Shown here: positions 28,146-38,475 of the stretch, one piece after another | Position numbering within the stretch: the first letter of the stretch is position 1 | Layout: every line of letters begins with the position of its first letter | Assembly (NCBI RefSeq): GCF_019242955.1 | Contig: NZ_CP066129.1 | Location: 1,178,001 to 1,242,000 of the forward strand | Reading direction: 5' to 3' | Length of the DNA stretch: 64,000 nucleotides | From: Morganella morganii | GTDB taxonomy: Bacteria > Pseudomonadota > Gammaproteobacteria > Enterobacterales > Enterobacteriaceae | The notes under the pieces: model-generated | Told to the model about the DNA's origin: nothing | Seen by the model: only the letters and a program-made list of their open reading frames with translations | Database searches by the model: none | Made by a program: the position numbers and the translations under genes

Positions 28146-28649
28146 TTATTCGATATTGGCTTCGATAAACCACAGGTACTGGTCGAGGTCGCGGGAGGCG
28201 GCAGTAAACATATCTGCGGTATTTTCATCTTCAACGCGGCTGACGGCACGGCGGATATCGTTGGCGACAATCGCATAACGGTCGGCCAGTGCTTTCAGGT
28301 GATCCTGCACGCTGTGGATGTCGGTCGGATAAGCCGGTAAAGCGGTGGCCTTACTGATAGCCTGTGAGGTACCGAGTGCCACACCACCGAGCTGAACAGC
28401 GCGTTCGGCAAAGGTATCGAGGTGGCTGTTCAGGCTGTCGCGGAAGCCGTCCAGCATTTCATGTATGGCAATGAAGTTGCGGCCGCGCAGATTCCAGTGC
28501 GCCTGTTTGGTCATCAGAGACAGGTCGATAAACTGCAGAACCTGATGATTCAGTTCATCAATGGTTTCTTGTTTAATATCATCAGTAACATCGTTACGGG
28601 TGTACACTAAGTGAGAAGCGGTGGTTTTCACTAATTTTGCGGTGCTCAT
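28146..28649 (-). CDS. dps: DNA-binding ferritin-like protein Dps
   Basis: Dps forms a 12-subunit shell that binds DNA and oxidises and stores iron, protecting starved or peroxide-stressed cells. The 167-residue protein has a Lys-containing N-terminus ([16 protein letters not shown]) and the ferroxidase residues in [24 protein letters not shown] and [19 protein letters not shown]. It has the usual length. A possible -10 (TATAGT on the minus strand, 28714-28719) lies about 65 bases upstream. rhtA lies beyond it, as in E. coli. Confidence 0.96.
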   Translation of the reverse strand: MSTAKLVKTTASHLVYTRNDVTDDIKQETIDELNHQVLQFIDLSLMTKQAHWNLRGRNFIAIHEMLDGFRDSLNSHLDTFAERAVQLGGVALGTSQAISKATALPAYPTDIHSVQDHLKALADRYAIVANDIRRAVSRVEDENTADMFTAASRDLDQYLWFIEANIE

Positions 28650-28770
28650 TATTGTTCCCCTTATTTATTCCGTTAAACATTATTCAGTTAAACATTTCTG
28701 TTTCGATGGGGTTACTATAGGGCAGCACAGATAATAGTTAAATTCGATTAAATCTATAGAATCGATAGGC

Positions 28771-28791
28771 AAACCGGCGCAAGGCCGGTTT
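28771..28791 (-). terminator. hairpin after rhtA (weak terminator)
   Basis: AAACCGG / CCGGTTT with a 7-base loop lies 16 bases beyond the rhtA stop. The following T-run is short, so termination may be incomplete. Confidence 0.45.
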
Positions 28792-28806
28792 CAGTATGGC
28801 AGGTGA

Positions 28807-29706
28807 TTACTCAACAGATTTGATTTTTGACTTCGGTTTGATGGTCAGAGCCGCGCCCATGGAGGCTACCACAATACAGCTCAGCGCCAGCCATTGTGCG
28901 AATGACAGATGCTCATGCAGGAAAATAATCCCGACCATTGCACCAATGACCGGCTCCAGACTCATCAGGATGCCAAATGTCCGTGTCGGCAGGCGGGTCA
29001 GCGCCACCATCTCCAGCGAATACGGAAAGGCGGTTGATAAGATTGCCACTGCCACACCAACCGGCAGTACCGCCCAGCTGAACATCACACTGAGATCACT
29101 GTGATATGCCCCGACAGGGAAGAAAATCAGTGCGGCGATAAGCGAGCCGACGGAAACTGTGGCTGCGCCGTAAAAGCGTCCGGCCCGCTGGCCGAAAATA
29201 ATATAGAGCGCCCAGCCCGCACCGGCACCCAGGGCATACAGCATCCCGATCGGGTCCAGTTGCTCAAGATCTCCTATCTGCTCACCGAGCGGCAGCAAAA
29301 AGGCCAGACCGGCGATCACCAGAATAATCCAGAGATAATCTGTTATTTTCCGCGCACCGAACATGGCCACGGCCAGCGGCCCGGTAAATTCCAGCGCCAC
29401 CGCGATCCCGAGCGGGATTGTGGTCAGGGCCAGGTAGAACAGATAGTTCATCACCCCGAGAGACAGGCCGTATCCCAGCATCGGCAGCAGTGACGCACGG
29501 GTAAAACGCAGCCGCCAGGGCTTAAAAATCACCAGCAGAATAGCCGTACCCAGAAGCAGACGCAGGGCAGTCACCCCCGGTGCGCCGATAACCGGGAACA
29601 GGGTTTTCGCCAGTGAGGCACCGCTCTGAATAGAGATCATCGACAGCAGCAATAAGCCGATCGGTAACCACGGAGAACCATTTTGCTGGCGGGGAGACGC
29701 GGACAT
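28807..29706 (-). CDS. rhtA: threonine/homoserine exporter RhtA
   Basis: RhtA is an inner-membrane EamA/DMT-family exporter of threonine, homoserine and related amino acids. The protein has ten hydrophobic segments and signature stretches GASLAKTLFPVIGAPGVTAL, PLGIAVALEFTGPLAVAMF and LPTRTFGILMSLEPVIGA. The start is ATG 29706 (MSASPRQQ), behind GAGG, giving 299 residues; the frame is open six codons further upstream. dps-rhtA adjacency is conserved. Confidence 0.94.
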   Translation of the reverse strand: MSASPRQQNGSPWLPIGLLLLSMISIQSGASLAKTLFPVIGAPGVTALRLLLGTAILLVIFKPWRLRFTRASLLPMLGYGLSLGVMNYLFYLALTTIPLGIAVALEFTGPLAVAMFGARKITDYLWIILVIAGLAFLLPLGEQIGDLEQLDPIGMLYALGAGAGWALYIIFGQRAGRFYGAATVSVGSLIAALIFFPVGAYHSDLSVMFSWAVLPVGVAVAILSTAFPYSLEMVALTRLPTRTFGILMSLEPVIGAMVGIIFLHEHLSFAQWLALSCIVVASMGAALTIKPKSKIKSVE

Positions 29707-29954
29707 GAAGAACCTCGGGAGCAATAAAAATGCGGTGAGACAATTAGTTATGTGGAATTACATGCAAAAGGCAGAACTCGTTATGCAATCTTAGCGGGGC
29801 TGATGACGGATAGCAATTACTGATTTAAGAGGATATTAATCCGCCGGCAGAGGTTGCGGGATAACATAGCAAAATCTGACGAGTGCTATCTTCAGACCGC
29901 TTGCGTATACTGGCTCCCGGTTTTTCAATTCATCACGATAAGGACAGGGCAGAT

Positions 29955-30530
29955 ATGCGGGATATTAAACGAATAGCAGTCTATTGCGGGTCAGCAGCGG
30001 GTGCATCAGAGATTTACCGCCATGAAGCCGTGAAATTTGCCCGGGTTTTGGTTGAGCAGGGGATTACCCTGGTTTACGGCGGTGCCAGTGTGGGGATCAT
30101 GGGAACGGTGGCGGATACCGTGCTGCGCGAGGGCGGACAGGCTATCGGTGTGATCCCGGCCTTGCTGGAGGGGCGTGAAATTGCCCATAAAAATCTGACC
30201 GAACTTCACCGTGTCAGCACCATGCATGAACGCAAAAGCAAAATGATTGAACTGGCAGACGGATTTGTCGCGCTGCCGGGCGGCTTCGGCACTCTGGAAG
30301 AGTTTGCGGAAGTCTTTACCTGGAGCCAGATCGGGCTGCATCAGAAGCCGGTCGGGCTGATGAATATCAATAACTATTATGATCCGCTGCTGTCACTGAT
30401 CAACAAAATGACCGATGAACAGTTTATGCAGGAAAAATACCGTCATATGGCGATCACCGAAACTGACGGTAACGCACTTATCCGCCGTTTCCGTGACTAT
30501 GAGGCGCCGGCGGTCAAAACCTACGATTAA
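29955..30530 (+). CDS. LOG-family (TIGR00730) nucleoside-monophosphate phosphoribohydrolase
   Basis: This 191-residue Rossmann-fold protein has the family motifs VYCGSAAG at the N-terminus, GITLVYGGASVGIMG, MHERKSKM and PGGFGTLEE. Members related to plant LOG cleave the base from nucleoside monophosphates. The start is ATG 29955 (MRDIKRIAVYCGS), behind AGGACAGGG; in-frame codons upstream do not look like protein. It lies 12 bases before an acetyltransferase gene. Confidence 0.88.
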   Translation: MRDIKRIAVYCGSAAGASEIYRHEAVKFARVLVEQGITLVYGGASVGIMGTVADTVLREGGQAIGVIPALLEGREIAHKNLTELHRVSTMHERKSKMIELADGFVALPGGFGTLEEFAEVFTWSQIGLHQKPVGLMNINNYYDPLLSLINKMTDEQFMQEKYRHMAITETDGNALIRRFRDYEAPAVKTYD

Positions 30531-30542
30531 CAGGAGAACACC

Positions 30543-31004
30543 ATGATAATCCGCCCCGCAACACTGAATGATACTGATCGTATTGCTGAGCTTTATCAGC
30601 AGTTATTTGTTCTGATGGCGGAATATCAGCCCGATCGCTGGCGTCCGGCGCAGCAGGATCGCGGATTTATCGAAAATGCCGTTGCAGATGAGACATTTTG
30701 TCTGCTGGTCGCGGAAACGGAAGACGGTATCGCCGGATTTGCCTTTGCTCAGACACAGGATACCTCGCCTTACACCTGCGTGGTGCCACGCCGTTTCGGT
30801 TATATCTTTGATATTGTGGTTGATCCGGCAGTACGCGGGCAGGGCACCGGTAAAAAACTGCTGGATGCTGTCAAAACCTGGTCAAAAGAGCAGGGACATA
30901 CACATCTGGAGTTATCGGTGCTGCCGGAAAACACCGGCGCACTGCGGTTATATGAGCGCGAAGGTTATCAGCCGGTGATCCACACGCTGGCAATTAAGCA
31001 CTGA
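30543..31004 (+). CDS. GNAT-family N-acetyltransferase
   Basis: This 153-residue acetyltransferase starts MIIRPATLNDTDRIAELY and has the acetyl-CoA motif DIVVDPAVRGQGTGKKLL near residue 95 and LPENTGALRLYEREGY near the end. AGGAG precedes the ATG. It is co-directional with the LOG-family gene and probably in the same operon. Substrate unknown. Confidence 0.87.
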   Translation: MIIRPATLNDTDRIAELYQQLFVLMAEYQPDRWRPAQQDRGFIENAVADETFCLLVAETEDGIAGFAFAQTQDTSPYTCVVPRRFGYIFDIVVDPAVRGQGTGKKLLDAVKTWSKEQGHTHLELSVLPENTGALRLYEREGYQPVIHTLAIKH

Positions 31005-31012
31005 CATAAAAA

Positions 31013-31036
31013 AAACCTCATCATGGATGAGGTTTC
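31013..31036. terminator. bidirectional terminator
   Basis: AAACCTCATC / GATGAGGTTT with a 3-base loop, with an A-run on the left and T-rich sequence on the right. It separates the acetyltransferase gene from the convergent amidohydrolase. Confidence 0.8.
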
Positions 31037-31060
31037 AGTTTTTCAGACGGCCGGTTACGG

Positions 31061-32782
31061 TCAGTTGGTCAGATGAACGGTTTTACCGCCGACAATCGTG
31101 CGCAGCACTTTCACATTGGCGATATCATCCGCAGGGATCTGGAACACATTGCGATCCAGCACAATCATATCCGCCAGTTTACCCGGTTCCAGTGAGCCGA
31201 GAATATCTTCCCGGTGCTGGGCATAAGCAGAATCGATAGTGGCGGCACGCAGTACTTCCGTGATGGTCAGGTCGCGGTCAGTATCCAGACGCTGTGCAGG
31301 CTGGCCGTTAACCGGATGACCACGGCGGGTAGCCGCCACTTTCAGATCATACCATTCATCAAAATCATCAATCGGCCAGTCACTGCCGAACGCGACCACC
31401 GCCCCGGCATCAATAAACTTGGCGATAGGTTCCAGCTGCTGATAACGGGTTTCACCGATCATATTGCGGGTGAATTCCGCCAGTTCCGCAGTCGGTGCCG
31501 CCCACTGGAAAGAGAGGCAGGCGATGGTGCCGAGCCGGGCGAAGCGCGCGTAATCTTTGGCATCCACCAGCTCATTGTGAGCCAGTCCCGGACGGATATC
31601 TTTCCCGGGATGCGCGGCACGCATTTTTTCGATACCGTTGAGCACCATATCAACCGCGCCTTCACCGACGGTGTGCAGATGCGGATCATACCCGGCCGCT
31701 GCAATACGTTCGAGCAGGGCATCGATCACCTCTGAAGTGAAGTAGAGATCACCGTAGTTATCTGTCTCACGCCAGTCCGGTTGTGCCGGAGTACCGTGAT
31801 TGATGCGGTACGGTTTCAGCAGGGAGGCGGTCATTGTCGGGAACTGAAGCACACCATCGACAAACATTTTGATGTTTTTCACCGCAATGCCCGGCTCAGG
31901 GCCCCATTCCGGCTGATGATAGCGCTCTGCAAAGGCAACCGCGTTTTTCACGGCCTGCGGAACAGAAGCCACGTCCGGCGCATCATCCGGGGTGATTTCA
32001 CGGGCAGCCTGAATACGCAGTGTCAGTTCACCCTGTTCCTGCAATGTACGGAACGCATCCAGCTGCAATTCTGCCACGCGGGCATCCATCACCATGGTGA
32101 CGCCCTGTTCATTGAGGACTTTTTGTACCAGGCGCGCAACATCCGGCGCGCGGTCGGCCTGAATGGACGGAATGCTGTCAGCCGCACGCATGGCCGGGGC
32201 ATCCTCGAGAATACCGTTCAGTTCACCGTCAGCGTGTTTGCCGATTTTACCGTCACTCGGTGCCGGGGTCTCTTTGGTGATGCCGAACAGTTCCAGCGCA
32301 CGGCTGTTGGCGAGCAGGGTATGGCAGTCATTGGAGAACAGCACGACAGGGCGGCGGGTATTGAGTTTGTCCATATCTTCGCGGTACATATCAATACCGG
32401 CCGGTAACATCCCCTGACGCAGCCAGGCGGTGACTTTCAGCCAGTCGTTTTCGCCGGTGCGCGGATCATTATCCAGATGCGCCTGTACGCGGGCGAGGAT
32501 CTCGTCAATGGTCAGGGATTCATAATTCAGATGGCAGCCGAACAGCTGAATACCACCCCAGAACGGGTGCATATGACCGTCAATAATTCCCGGCATCATC
32601 ATTTTGCCGTCAAGATCGATAAACTGTGTATGCTCACCACGGAATGCTGCCATGTCATCATTATCACCACAGGCAAGAATACTGCCATCAGCAATGGCGA
32701 TGGCTCCGGCGACGCGGTTTTCCGCATCCGCAGTATAGATGTAACCGTTGTGATAAATAATATCAGCGGCAGTCATTTTCAT
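31061..32782 (-). CDS. YtcJ-like metal-dependent amidohydrolase
   Basis: This 573-residue amidohydrolase begins with ADIIYHNGYIYTADAENR and has the metal-binding MPGIIDGHMHPFWGG near residue 67, HLHTVGEG and GLAHNELV further on, and GSDWPIDDFD with the metal-binding Asp near residue 470. It ends with LEPGKLADMIVLDRNVFQIP. GGAGAG precedes the ATG. An amino-acid permease gene lies just upstream on the same strand, so an N-acyl amino acid or amide taken up by it is a reasonable guess, but only a guess. Confidence 0.85.
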   Translation of the reverse strand: MKMTAADIIYHNGYIYTADAENRVAGAIAIADGSILACGDNDDMAAFRGEHTQFIDLDGKMMMPGIIDGHMHPFWGGIQLFGCHLNYESLTIDEILARVQAHLDNDPRTGENDWLKVTAWLRQGMLPAGIDMYREDMDKLNTRRPVVLFSNDCHTLLANSRALELFGITKETPAPSDGKIGKHADGELNGILEDAPAMRAADSIPSIQADRAPDVARLVQKVLNEQGVTMVMDARVAELQLDAFRTLQEQGELTLRIQAAREITPDDAPDVASVPQAVKNAVAFAERYHQPEWGPEPGIAVKNIKMFVDGVLQFPTMTASLLKPYRINHGTPAQPDWRETDNYGDLYFTSEVIDALLERIAAAGYDPHLHTVGEGAVDMVLNGIEKMRAAHPGKDIRPGLAHNELVDAKDYARFARLGTIACLSFQWAAPTAELAEFTRNMIGETRYQQLEPIAKFIDAGAVVAFGSDWPIDDFDEWYDLKVAATRRGHPVNGQPAQRLDTDRDLTITEVLRAATIDSAYAQHREDILGSLEPGKLADMIVLDRNVFQIPADDIANVKVLRTIVGGKTVHLTN

Positions 32783-32809
32783 TATGCTCTCCAGTCCTCA
32801 TCAACAGAG

Positions 32810-34162
32810 TTAATTGATAATTAAGTGAGTTTCTTCTTCTGTAATTGACGGCGGACGGCGGGTAAAGAACCGGGTGATCACACCGAGGTATACCACACCG
32901 ATCCCCAGCCAGATCAGGCCGACAGTCAGTGCCTGGGCATCCAGACTGGTCCACAGCCACAGGGTCAGCAGAACCCCGATCGCCGGTACCACCAGGCAGC
33001 GCAGGATCACGGCAGCCGTCAGCGGTTCCTTCCGGTCAATAATAAAGTGTTTGATAACACACAGGTTTACAAAGGTAAATGCAATCAGTGCGCCGAAGCT
33101 TATCATGGACGCCACCAGGCTCAGGGAGAGCACCAGTGCCATCAGAGAGGCGAGGGCGACAAACAGGATCGACAGCACCGGAGTGTTGAATCTGGCATGC
33201 AGACGGGCAAACACAGAGCGCGGCAGCACCCCTTCACGGCCCATGGCATAGAAAATCCGCACAATACTGGCCTGGGATGTCATCGCGGAGGCAAACACGC
33301 CGATCACATAAGCCGTGATAAAGGAGGACGCCATCAGGGCGCCGCCGACTTTTTCCATCACCTGAATACTGGCGATGTCGGTGTTCGGCAGGAAATCACG
33401 CCACGCCGGATAGCTCAGATGTGCGCCGTAAGAGATAACGATGAATAACGTACCGGCGATAAACACGGTATAGAGAATCGCTTTCGGCAGCGCGCGTTTG
33501 GCATCTTTGGTCTCTTCCGCCATGGTGGAGATGGCATCAAACCCGAGGAACGCGAGACACAGTACCGCAGCACCGGCAAACAGCCCGGATACCTGATCAG
33601 ACATCACCGTCAGCGGGGCGAGCAGCGCCTCTTTATCCAGGGTGAACGCCGAACTGAAGCTGAAGTACAGGAACAGTGCGATAAAGATCAACTGCATCAC
33701 AATAATCAGCATATTCATCGACGTGACCAGTTTTATCCCGAGAATATTCAGCAGGGAAACAATCACAATCGTGGAGACAATAATCAGCTCCATCGGCACC
33801 GACGGCAGGGCTTCATGCACAAAAATACCGATGGCGATATAGTTGATAATCGGCAGAAACAGATAATCCAGCAATTGCGCCCAGCCGACCAGAAACCCGG
33901 TATTTCCGCCGAAGATTTTCTGGACATAAGAATACGCAGAGCCGGCCAGCGGCAGTGTGCTGGTCATTTTACAATAGCTGAGTGCGGTAAACAGGACGGC
34001 TGTCAGAGTAATAATATAAGCAACCGGTAAATGGCCTTCACTGAGGACGGTGACCTGTCCGTAAGTCGTGAAGATACCAAGGGGCACCATATAGGCAAGC
34101 CCGAAGAAAACCAACGCGGGGGTATTTAATACGCGTTTCATCTGCACAGTATTCTGTTGCAT
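32810..34162 (-). CDS. APC-family amino acid permease
   Basis: This 450-residue transporter has about twelve hydrophobic segments, with the family N-terminus NTPALVFFGLAYMVPLGIFTTYG and FLGFDAISTMAEETKDAKRALPKAI in the middle. The start is ATG 34162 (MQQNTVQMKRVL), behind GGAAGGG; 20 further in-frame codons upstream are not protein-like. It precedes the amidohydrolase by 27 bases and is probably in its operon. Substrate unknown. Confidence 0.87.
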   Translation of the reverse strand: MQQNTVQMKRVLNTPALVFFGLAYMVPLGIFTTYGQVTVLSEGHLPVAYIITLTAVLFTALSYCKMTSTLPLAGSAYSYVQKIFGGNTGFLVGWAQLLDYLFLPIINYIAIGIFVHEALPSVPMELIIVSTIVIVSLLNILGIKLVTSMNMLIIVMQLIFIALFLYFSFSSAFTLDKEALLAPLTVMSDQVSGLFAGAAVLCLAFLGFDAISTMAEETKDAKRALPKAILYTVFIAGTLFIVISYGAHLSYPAWRDFLPNTDIASIQVMEKVGGALMASSFITAYVIGVFASAMTSQASIVRIFYAMGREGVLPRSVFARLHARFNTPVLSILFVALASLMALVLSLSLVASMISFGALIAFTFVNLCVIKHFIIDRKEPLTAAVILRCLVVPAIGVLLTLWLWTSLDAQALTVGLIWLGIGVVYLGVITRFFTRRPPSITEEETHLIIN

Positions 34163-35200
34163 TTTTACAGCCCTTCCCAATAGCCTGAAACATGCCGCGG
34201 ACATGGCGTCCCGGCACAGCACTTATTTTCCGGCCGTCAGCGGATGACGGTCAGTCTGCATTTATTTTCAATAAACCTCGCACCTTGCGTCTGCATCGTG
34301 CGCACTTTACTGAAACGTCAGTGATAAACGGGCCATCACCACACGCTGGGGTAAATGCAGGCGGCGTACAATATATGAGTTATCTGTATTTGGCAATAAA
34401 AGTTGAACAGGATAATGACAATGAATATAGCGTATTTTCCCGGAAATTCCGCAAAATGATGACCAGGTAACTATAAGGATAAAACATCCTTACCGGTGAT
34501 CGTTTTCCGGGGAATTGAACGGGGTAGTGAAAACCGCAGAGGAAGTTGTTTTTTATAATAAAATCATTGGAATATCGATTTTCATTAATAAGTTAATATA
34601 GAAATTGATACATTAAGCAGAATAACGTAATTACCGGTGCTGTTTATTTTCAGGCAGGGATAGTGATTTATCCGCTTGCTGCTTTTTTTTCACTGCCGGA
34701 CGGATAAAAAACGATAAGTAACGATAAAGTGATAACAGACCGGAAAAGGCCGGTAAAAAAATAACGTCATCCACCCGGGAATATCCGGGGACACAACCGG
34801 TATGCCGGAACCGAAATAAGTTATTGTGAGATTCAGCGTTATATCCCTGATGTAATGTAAGGCTTACCGTTACATTCTGTGGTATCCGGTAATAAAAAAG
34901 TAATAAATTGATTTTTATCCGTTTTTTCATTTATGAAAACATCTTCAGGCAGATATTAATCATATCATGTTCATTTACCGGCCGCAGATACCGGTGTTCC
35001 GGCAGACAATAACAGGTGCGGTAATCAGGTATTATTTCCGGTTTTTTCCCTGTTGTTTTTTGCGTCAGGATAATTTTCAGCCGGAATATCATGTATGCGT
35101 TAATTCTCTTTAAGTGTGAACGAAATCGTTTGCTTTTGTTTTTTGCGGCTATAGAATTCGTCAGATTTTTTTGGCCTGAGAAAAGCAACAGGAGGCAATT
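34163..35200. other. gene-poor kilobase between the permease and codB
   Basis: This is 1038 bases, AT-rich in its right half. I see a TAAGGAT / ATCCTTA inverted repeat at 34474-34492, an ACCGG / CCGGT repeat near 34738-34762, and the codB promoter region. A minus-strand frame covers 34631-35227 with one internal stop, but the translation has no recognisable pattern and no ribosome-binding site, so I call no gene. Confidence 0.55.
35120..35155 (+). promoter_or_regulatory. codBA promoter with PurR-like operator
   Basis: ACGAAATCGTTTGCTT (35120-35135) matches the PurR consensus ACGCAAACGTTTGCGT at 13 of 16 positions. A possible -10 TATAGA is at 35150-35155, so the operator would cover the -35 region. 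codBA is PurR-repressed in E. coli. Confidence 0.55.
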
Positions 35201-36448
35201 GTGTCCGGGGATAAAAATTACAGTCATGGGCCTGTGCCCATATCCGCGCGGAAAGGCGGGCTGGCATTAACCTTTGTAATGCTGGGTTTAACCTTCTTTT
35301 CCGCCAGTATGTGGACCGGAGGTGCTCTCGGTACCGGTCTCAGTTTTAATGATTTCTTCCTCGCAGTTCTTATCGGTAATCTTCTTCTTGGTGTCTACAC
35401 CGCTTTTCTTGGTTTCATTGGTTCCAAAACCGGCTTAACAACTCACCTTCTCGCGCGTTACTCCTTCGGTATCAAAGGCTCCTGGCTCCCTTCATTCTTA
35501 CTCGGCGGTACACAAGTCGGCTGGTTCGGTGTCGGTGTGGCCATGTTTGCCATTCCGGTCGGTAAAGCGACAGGGTGGGATATCAACTGGCTGATCGGTA
35601 TCTCCGGGGTGCTGATGACGGTGACGGTTTTCTTCGGCATCTCGGCACTGACCGTACTTTCTGTGATTGCGGTACCGGCGATTGCCATTCTCGGCAGTTA
35701 CTCGGTTTACCTCGCGGTAACCGGTATGGGCGGGATGAGTGCACTGCGTGAAGTGATTCCGGCTCAGCCGATTGATTTTAATCTGGCGCTTGCCATGGTG
35801 GTCGGTTCATTTGTCAGTGCGGGCACGCTGACGGCGGATTTTGTCCGCTTCGGCCGCAAACCGAAAATTGCGGTGCTGGTGGCGATTATCGCTTTCTTCC
35901 TCGGTAACTCACTGATGTTTATCTTTGGTGCTGCCGGGGCGGCGTCTCTCGGTATGGCGGATATCTCTGATGTGATGATTGCCCAGGGGCTGTTATTACC
36001 GGCAATTATTGTGCTCGGGCTGAATATCTGGACCACCAATGATAACGCGCTCTATGCGTCCGGCCTGGGGTTTGCCAATATCACCGGGCTTTCCAGCAAA
36101 ACCTTATCTATCATCAACGGGCTTATCGGCACACTGTGCGCCCTGTGGCTCTATAATAATTTTGTCGGCTGGCTGACCTTCTTATCCGCCGCTATTCCGC
36201 CAATCGGGGGAATTATCATCGCGGATTATCTGATGTACCGTCACCGCTATGAAACCTTTGACCGCAGTAAAATGCGTGATGTGAATATCAGCGCACTGCT
36301 GGCGGTGGCGGCAGGTGTGATTGCCGGACACTGGCTGCCGGGGATTGTGCCGGTGAACGCAGTTCTCGGCGGTGCATTAAGCTATGCTGTCCTCAATCCG
36401 TTACTTAACCGCCGTCGCACAACCAACCCGGAGATGACCCGTGCTTAA
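35201..36448 (+). CDS. codB: cytosine permease CodB
   Basis: CodB imports cytosine across the inner membrane. The 415-residue protein closely follows E. coli CodB with about twelve membrane segments: [50 protein letters not shown] and [20 protein letters not shown]. It starts with GTG behind an AGGAGG-like site. It overlaps codA by 8 bases. Confidence 0.97.
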   Translation: MSGDKNYSHGPVPISARKGGLALTFVMLGLTFFSASMWTGGALGTGLSFNDFFLAVLIGNLLLGVYTAFLGFIGSKTGLTTHLLARYSFGIKGSWLPSFLLGGTQVGWFGVGVAMFAIPVGKATGWDINWLIGISGVLMTVTVFFGISALTVLSVIAVPAIAILGSYSVYLAVTGMGGMSALREVIPAQPIDFNLALAMVVGSFVSAGTLTADFVRFGRKPKIAVLVAIIAFFLGNSLMFIFGAAGAASLGMADISDVMIAQGLLLPAIIVLGLNIWTTNDNALYASGLGFANITGLSSKTLSIINGLIGTLCALWLYNNFVGWLTFLSAAIPPIGGIIIADYLMYRHRYETFDRSKMRDVNISALLAVAAGVIAGHWLPGIVPVNAVLGGALSYAVLNPLLNRRRTTNPEMTRA

Positions 36449-37745
36449 TCAAACCGTAAAACATATTTTTAATGCCCGTCTGCCGGATCGTGATGGTCTG
36501 TGGCGTATCGACATTGATCATCAGCGCATTACCGCGATTGTGCAGCAGCCTGCCGGTGAAGTGCCGCCGGAGAGCCTGGACGCCGAAGGCGGTCTGGTCA
36601 CGGCACCGTTCGTCGAACCGCATATTCATCTTGATACCACTCAGACTGCCGGGGAACCGGCGTGGAACCAGTCCGGTACGCTGTTTGAAGGTATCGAACG
36701 CTGGGCAGAACGCAAAGCGCTGCTGACACATGACGATGTGAAAACCCGTGCCTGGCAGACCCTGAAATGGCAGATTGCCAACGGTATTCAGCATGTCCGT
36801 ACACACGTTGATGTCTCCGATGCCACACTGACCGCACTGAAAGCGATGCTGGAAGTGAAGCAGGAAGTTGCGCCGTGGGTGGACTTACAGATTGTCGCGT
36901 TCCCGCAGGAAGGGATTATGTCCTATCCGGACGGTGAGGCACTGCTGGAAGAGGCACTGCGCCTGGGCGCGGATGTGGCCGGTGCTATCCCTCACTTTGA
37001 ATTTACCCGTGAATACGGGGTGGAATCCCTGCACAAAACCTTTGCGCTGGCTCAGAAATATGATCGTCTGATCGACGTGCATTGTGATGAAATCGATGAT
37101 GAGCAGTCGCGTTTTGTTGAAACGGTTGCCGCGCTGGCACACCGCGAAGGCATGGGCGCGCGCGTTACCGCAAGCCATACGACGGCGATGCACTCTTATA
37201 ACGGGGCCTATACCTCCCGTCTGTTCCGTCTGCTGAAAATGTCAGGCATTAACTTTGTGGCGAATCCGCTGGTGAACATTCACTTACAGGGGCGTTTTGA
37301 TACGTATCCTAAGCGCCGCGGGATCACCCGTGTCAAAGAGATGCTGGCGGCAGATATTAATGTCTGCTTCGGTCACGATGACGTGTTTGACCCGTGGTAT
37401 CCGCTGGGCACCGCCAATATGCTCCAGGTGTTGCATATGGGGCTGCATGTCTGTCAGCTGATGGGATATGGTCAGATTAATGACGGGCTGAAACTGATCA
37501 CGGAATACAGCGCGCGCACCCTGAATTTACAGGATTACGGTGTGGCGGAAGGCAAACGTGCCAGCCTGCTGATCCTGCCGGTGGAAAACGGGTTTGATGC
37601 TGTCCGCCGTCAGGTACCGGTGCGTTACTCTGTCCGTGACGGCCGTGTGATAGCCGAAACACAGCCTGCCGTCACACAGATCCATCTGGATAAACCGGAG
37701 ACTATCCGTTACAGCCGCACACTTCGCACTGAGGATCAGGCTTAA
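36441..37745 (+). CDS. codA: cytosine deaminase CodA
   Basis: CodA deaminates cytosine to uracil for pyrimidine salvage. The 434-residue amidohydrolase-fold enzyme has the metal site HIHLDTT near residue 55, [12 protein letters not shown] with the catalytic Glu near residue 217, [10 protein letters not shown] and [12 protein letters not shown] with the metal-binding Asp. It starts with GTG behind GGAG inside the end of codB. The last 44 bases also encode the C-terminus of moeB on the opposite strand. Confidence 0.96.
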   Translation: MLNQTVKHIFNARLPDRDGLWRIDIDHQRITAIVQQPAGEVPPESLDAEGGLVTAPFVEPHIHLDTTQTAGEPAWNQSGTLFEGIERWAERKALLTHDDVKTRAWQTLKWQIANGIQHVRTHVDVSDATLTALKAMLEVKQEVAPWVDLQIVAFPQEGIMSYPDGEALLEEALRLGADVAGAIPHFEFTREYGVESLHKTFALAQKYDRLIDVHCDEIDDEQSRFVETVAALAHREGMGARVTASHTTAMHSYNGAYTSRLFRLLKMSGINFVANPLVNIHLQGRFDTYPKRRGITRVKEMLAADINVCFGHDDVFDPWYPLGTANMLQVLHMGLHVCQLMGYGQINDGLKLITEYSARTLNLQDYGVAEGKRASLLILPVENGFDAVRRQVPVRYSVRDGRVIAETQPAVTQIHLDKPETIRYSRTLRTEDQA

Positions 37746-38475
37746 GATTAATGGTGCGGAACTGCATGTGCATGGCATCAAACAGCACCACTTTTCCGCT
37801 GCTCACCTGCCCGTAGCCGGTGAGCAGTTTGATGCACTCCATCGCCTCCAGGGTGCCGATGGTGCCGACCAGCGGTGCCATTACACCCGCTTCCACACAG
37901 GTCAGACTGTTCTCCCCGAATAACCGGCTCAGGCAGCGGTAACAGGGTTCGCCCTCCTGCCAGGTAAAGACAGAAATCTGTCCTTCCATACGGATAGCGG
38001 CACCGGATACCAGCGGGATCTTCATCTGATGACACGCGCGGTTAAGCTGTTCGCGGACAGCCACATTATCGGTACAATCCAGCACCACATGATGAGACTG
38101 AATCAGGGCGGCCAGCTCATCATCATCCAGCTGTTTGGTGACCGTTTCGGTATGACAGTGCGGATTGACTGCTTTCAGCGCAATGGCGGCGGATTCTGTT
38201 TTTGCCATCCCGATGCGGGCATCAGTATGCAGGATCTGACGCTGCAAATTGGAGAGCGAGACGGTATCAAAATCCAGCAGCGTAAGATGACCAACCCCTG
38301 CGGCAGCGAGATACTGCGCCGCCGCACAGCCCAGCCCGCCGAGACCGGTGATCAGCACCCGCCCGGCTTTCAGGGCTTCCTGACCATCAAAATCAAAGCC
38401 GCGCAGTACTATCTGACGGTTATAACGCAGCGCTTCTTCATCACTGAGTTCAATATGTCCGGGTTCAGTCGCCAT
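37702..38475 (-). CDS. moeB: molybdopterin-synthase adenylyltransferase MoeB
   Basis: MoeB adenylates the C-terminal glycine of MoaD so that it can receive sulfur. The 257-residue E1-like protein has the nucleotide motif [34 protein letters not shown], and two zinc-binding pairs, CYRCL and CEVCG. The second pair is encoded within the region shared with codA. The start overlaps the moeA stop (TGATG). It works with moaD, encoded at 10183-10428. Confidence 0.96.
   Translation of the reverse strand: MATEPGHIELSDEEALRYNRQIVLRGFDFDGQEALKAGRVLITGLGGLGCAAAQYLAAAGVGHLTLLDFDTVSLSNLQRQILHTDARIGMAKTESAAIALKAVNPHCHTETVTKQLDDDELAALIQSHHVVLDCTDNVAVREQLNRACHQMKIPLVSGAAIRMEGQISVFTWQEGEPCYRCLSRLFGENSLTCVEAGVMAPLVGTIGTLEAMECIKLLTGYGQVSSGKVVLFDAMHMQFRTINLKPDPQCEVCGCNG

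Noticed and set aside
27886-28278. Plus-strand frame antisense to dps
   Set aside because: It overlaps the dps coding sequence and terminator and reads like random sequence.
34738-34762. ACCGG/CCGGT hairpin as a terminator
   Set aside because: The following run is A on the plus strand, and on the minus strand the T-run precedes the stem, so neither direction gives a terminator.
34631-35227. Minus-strand frame with one stop upstream of codB
   Set aside because: Translation has no recognisable motif or ribosome-binding site, and it covers the codB promoter.
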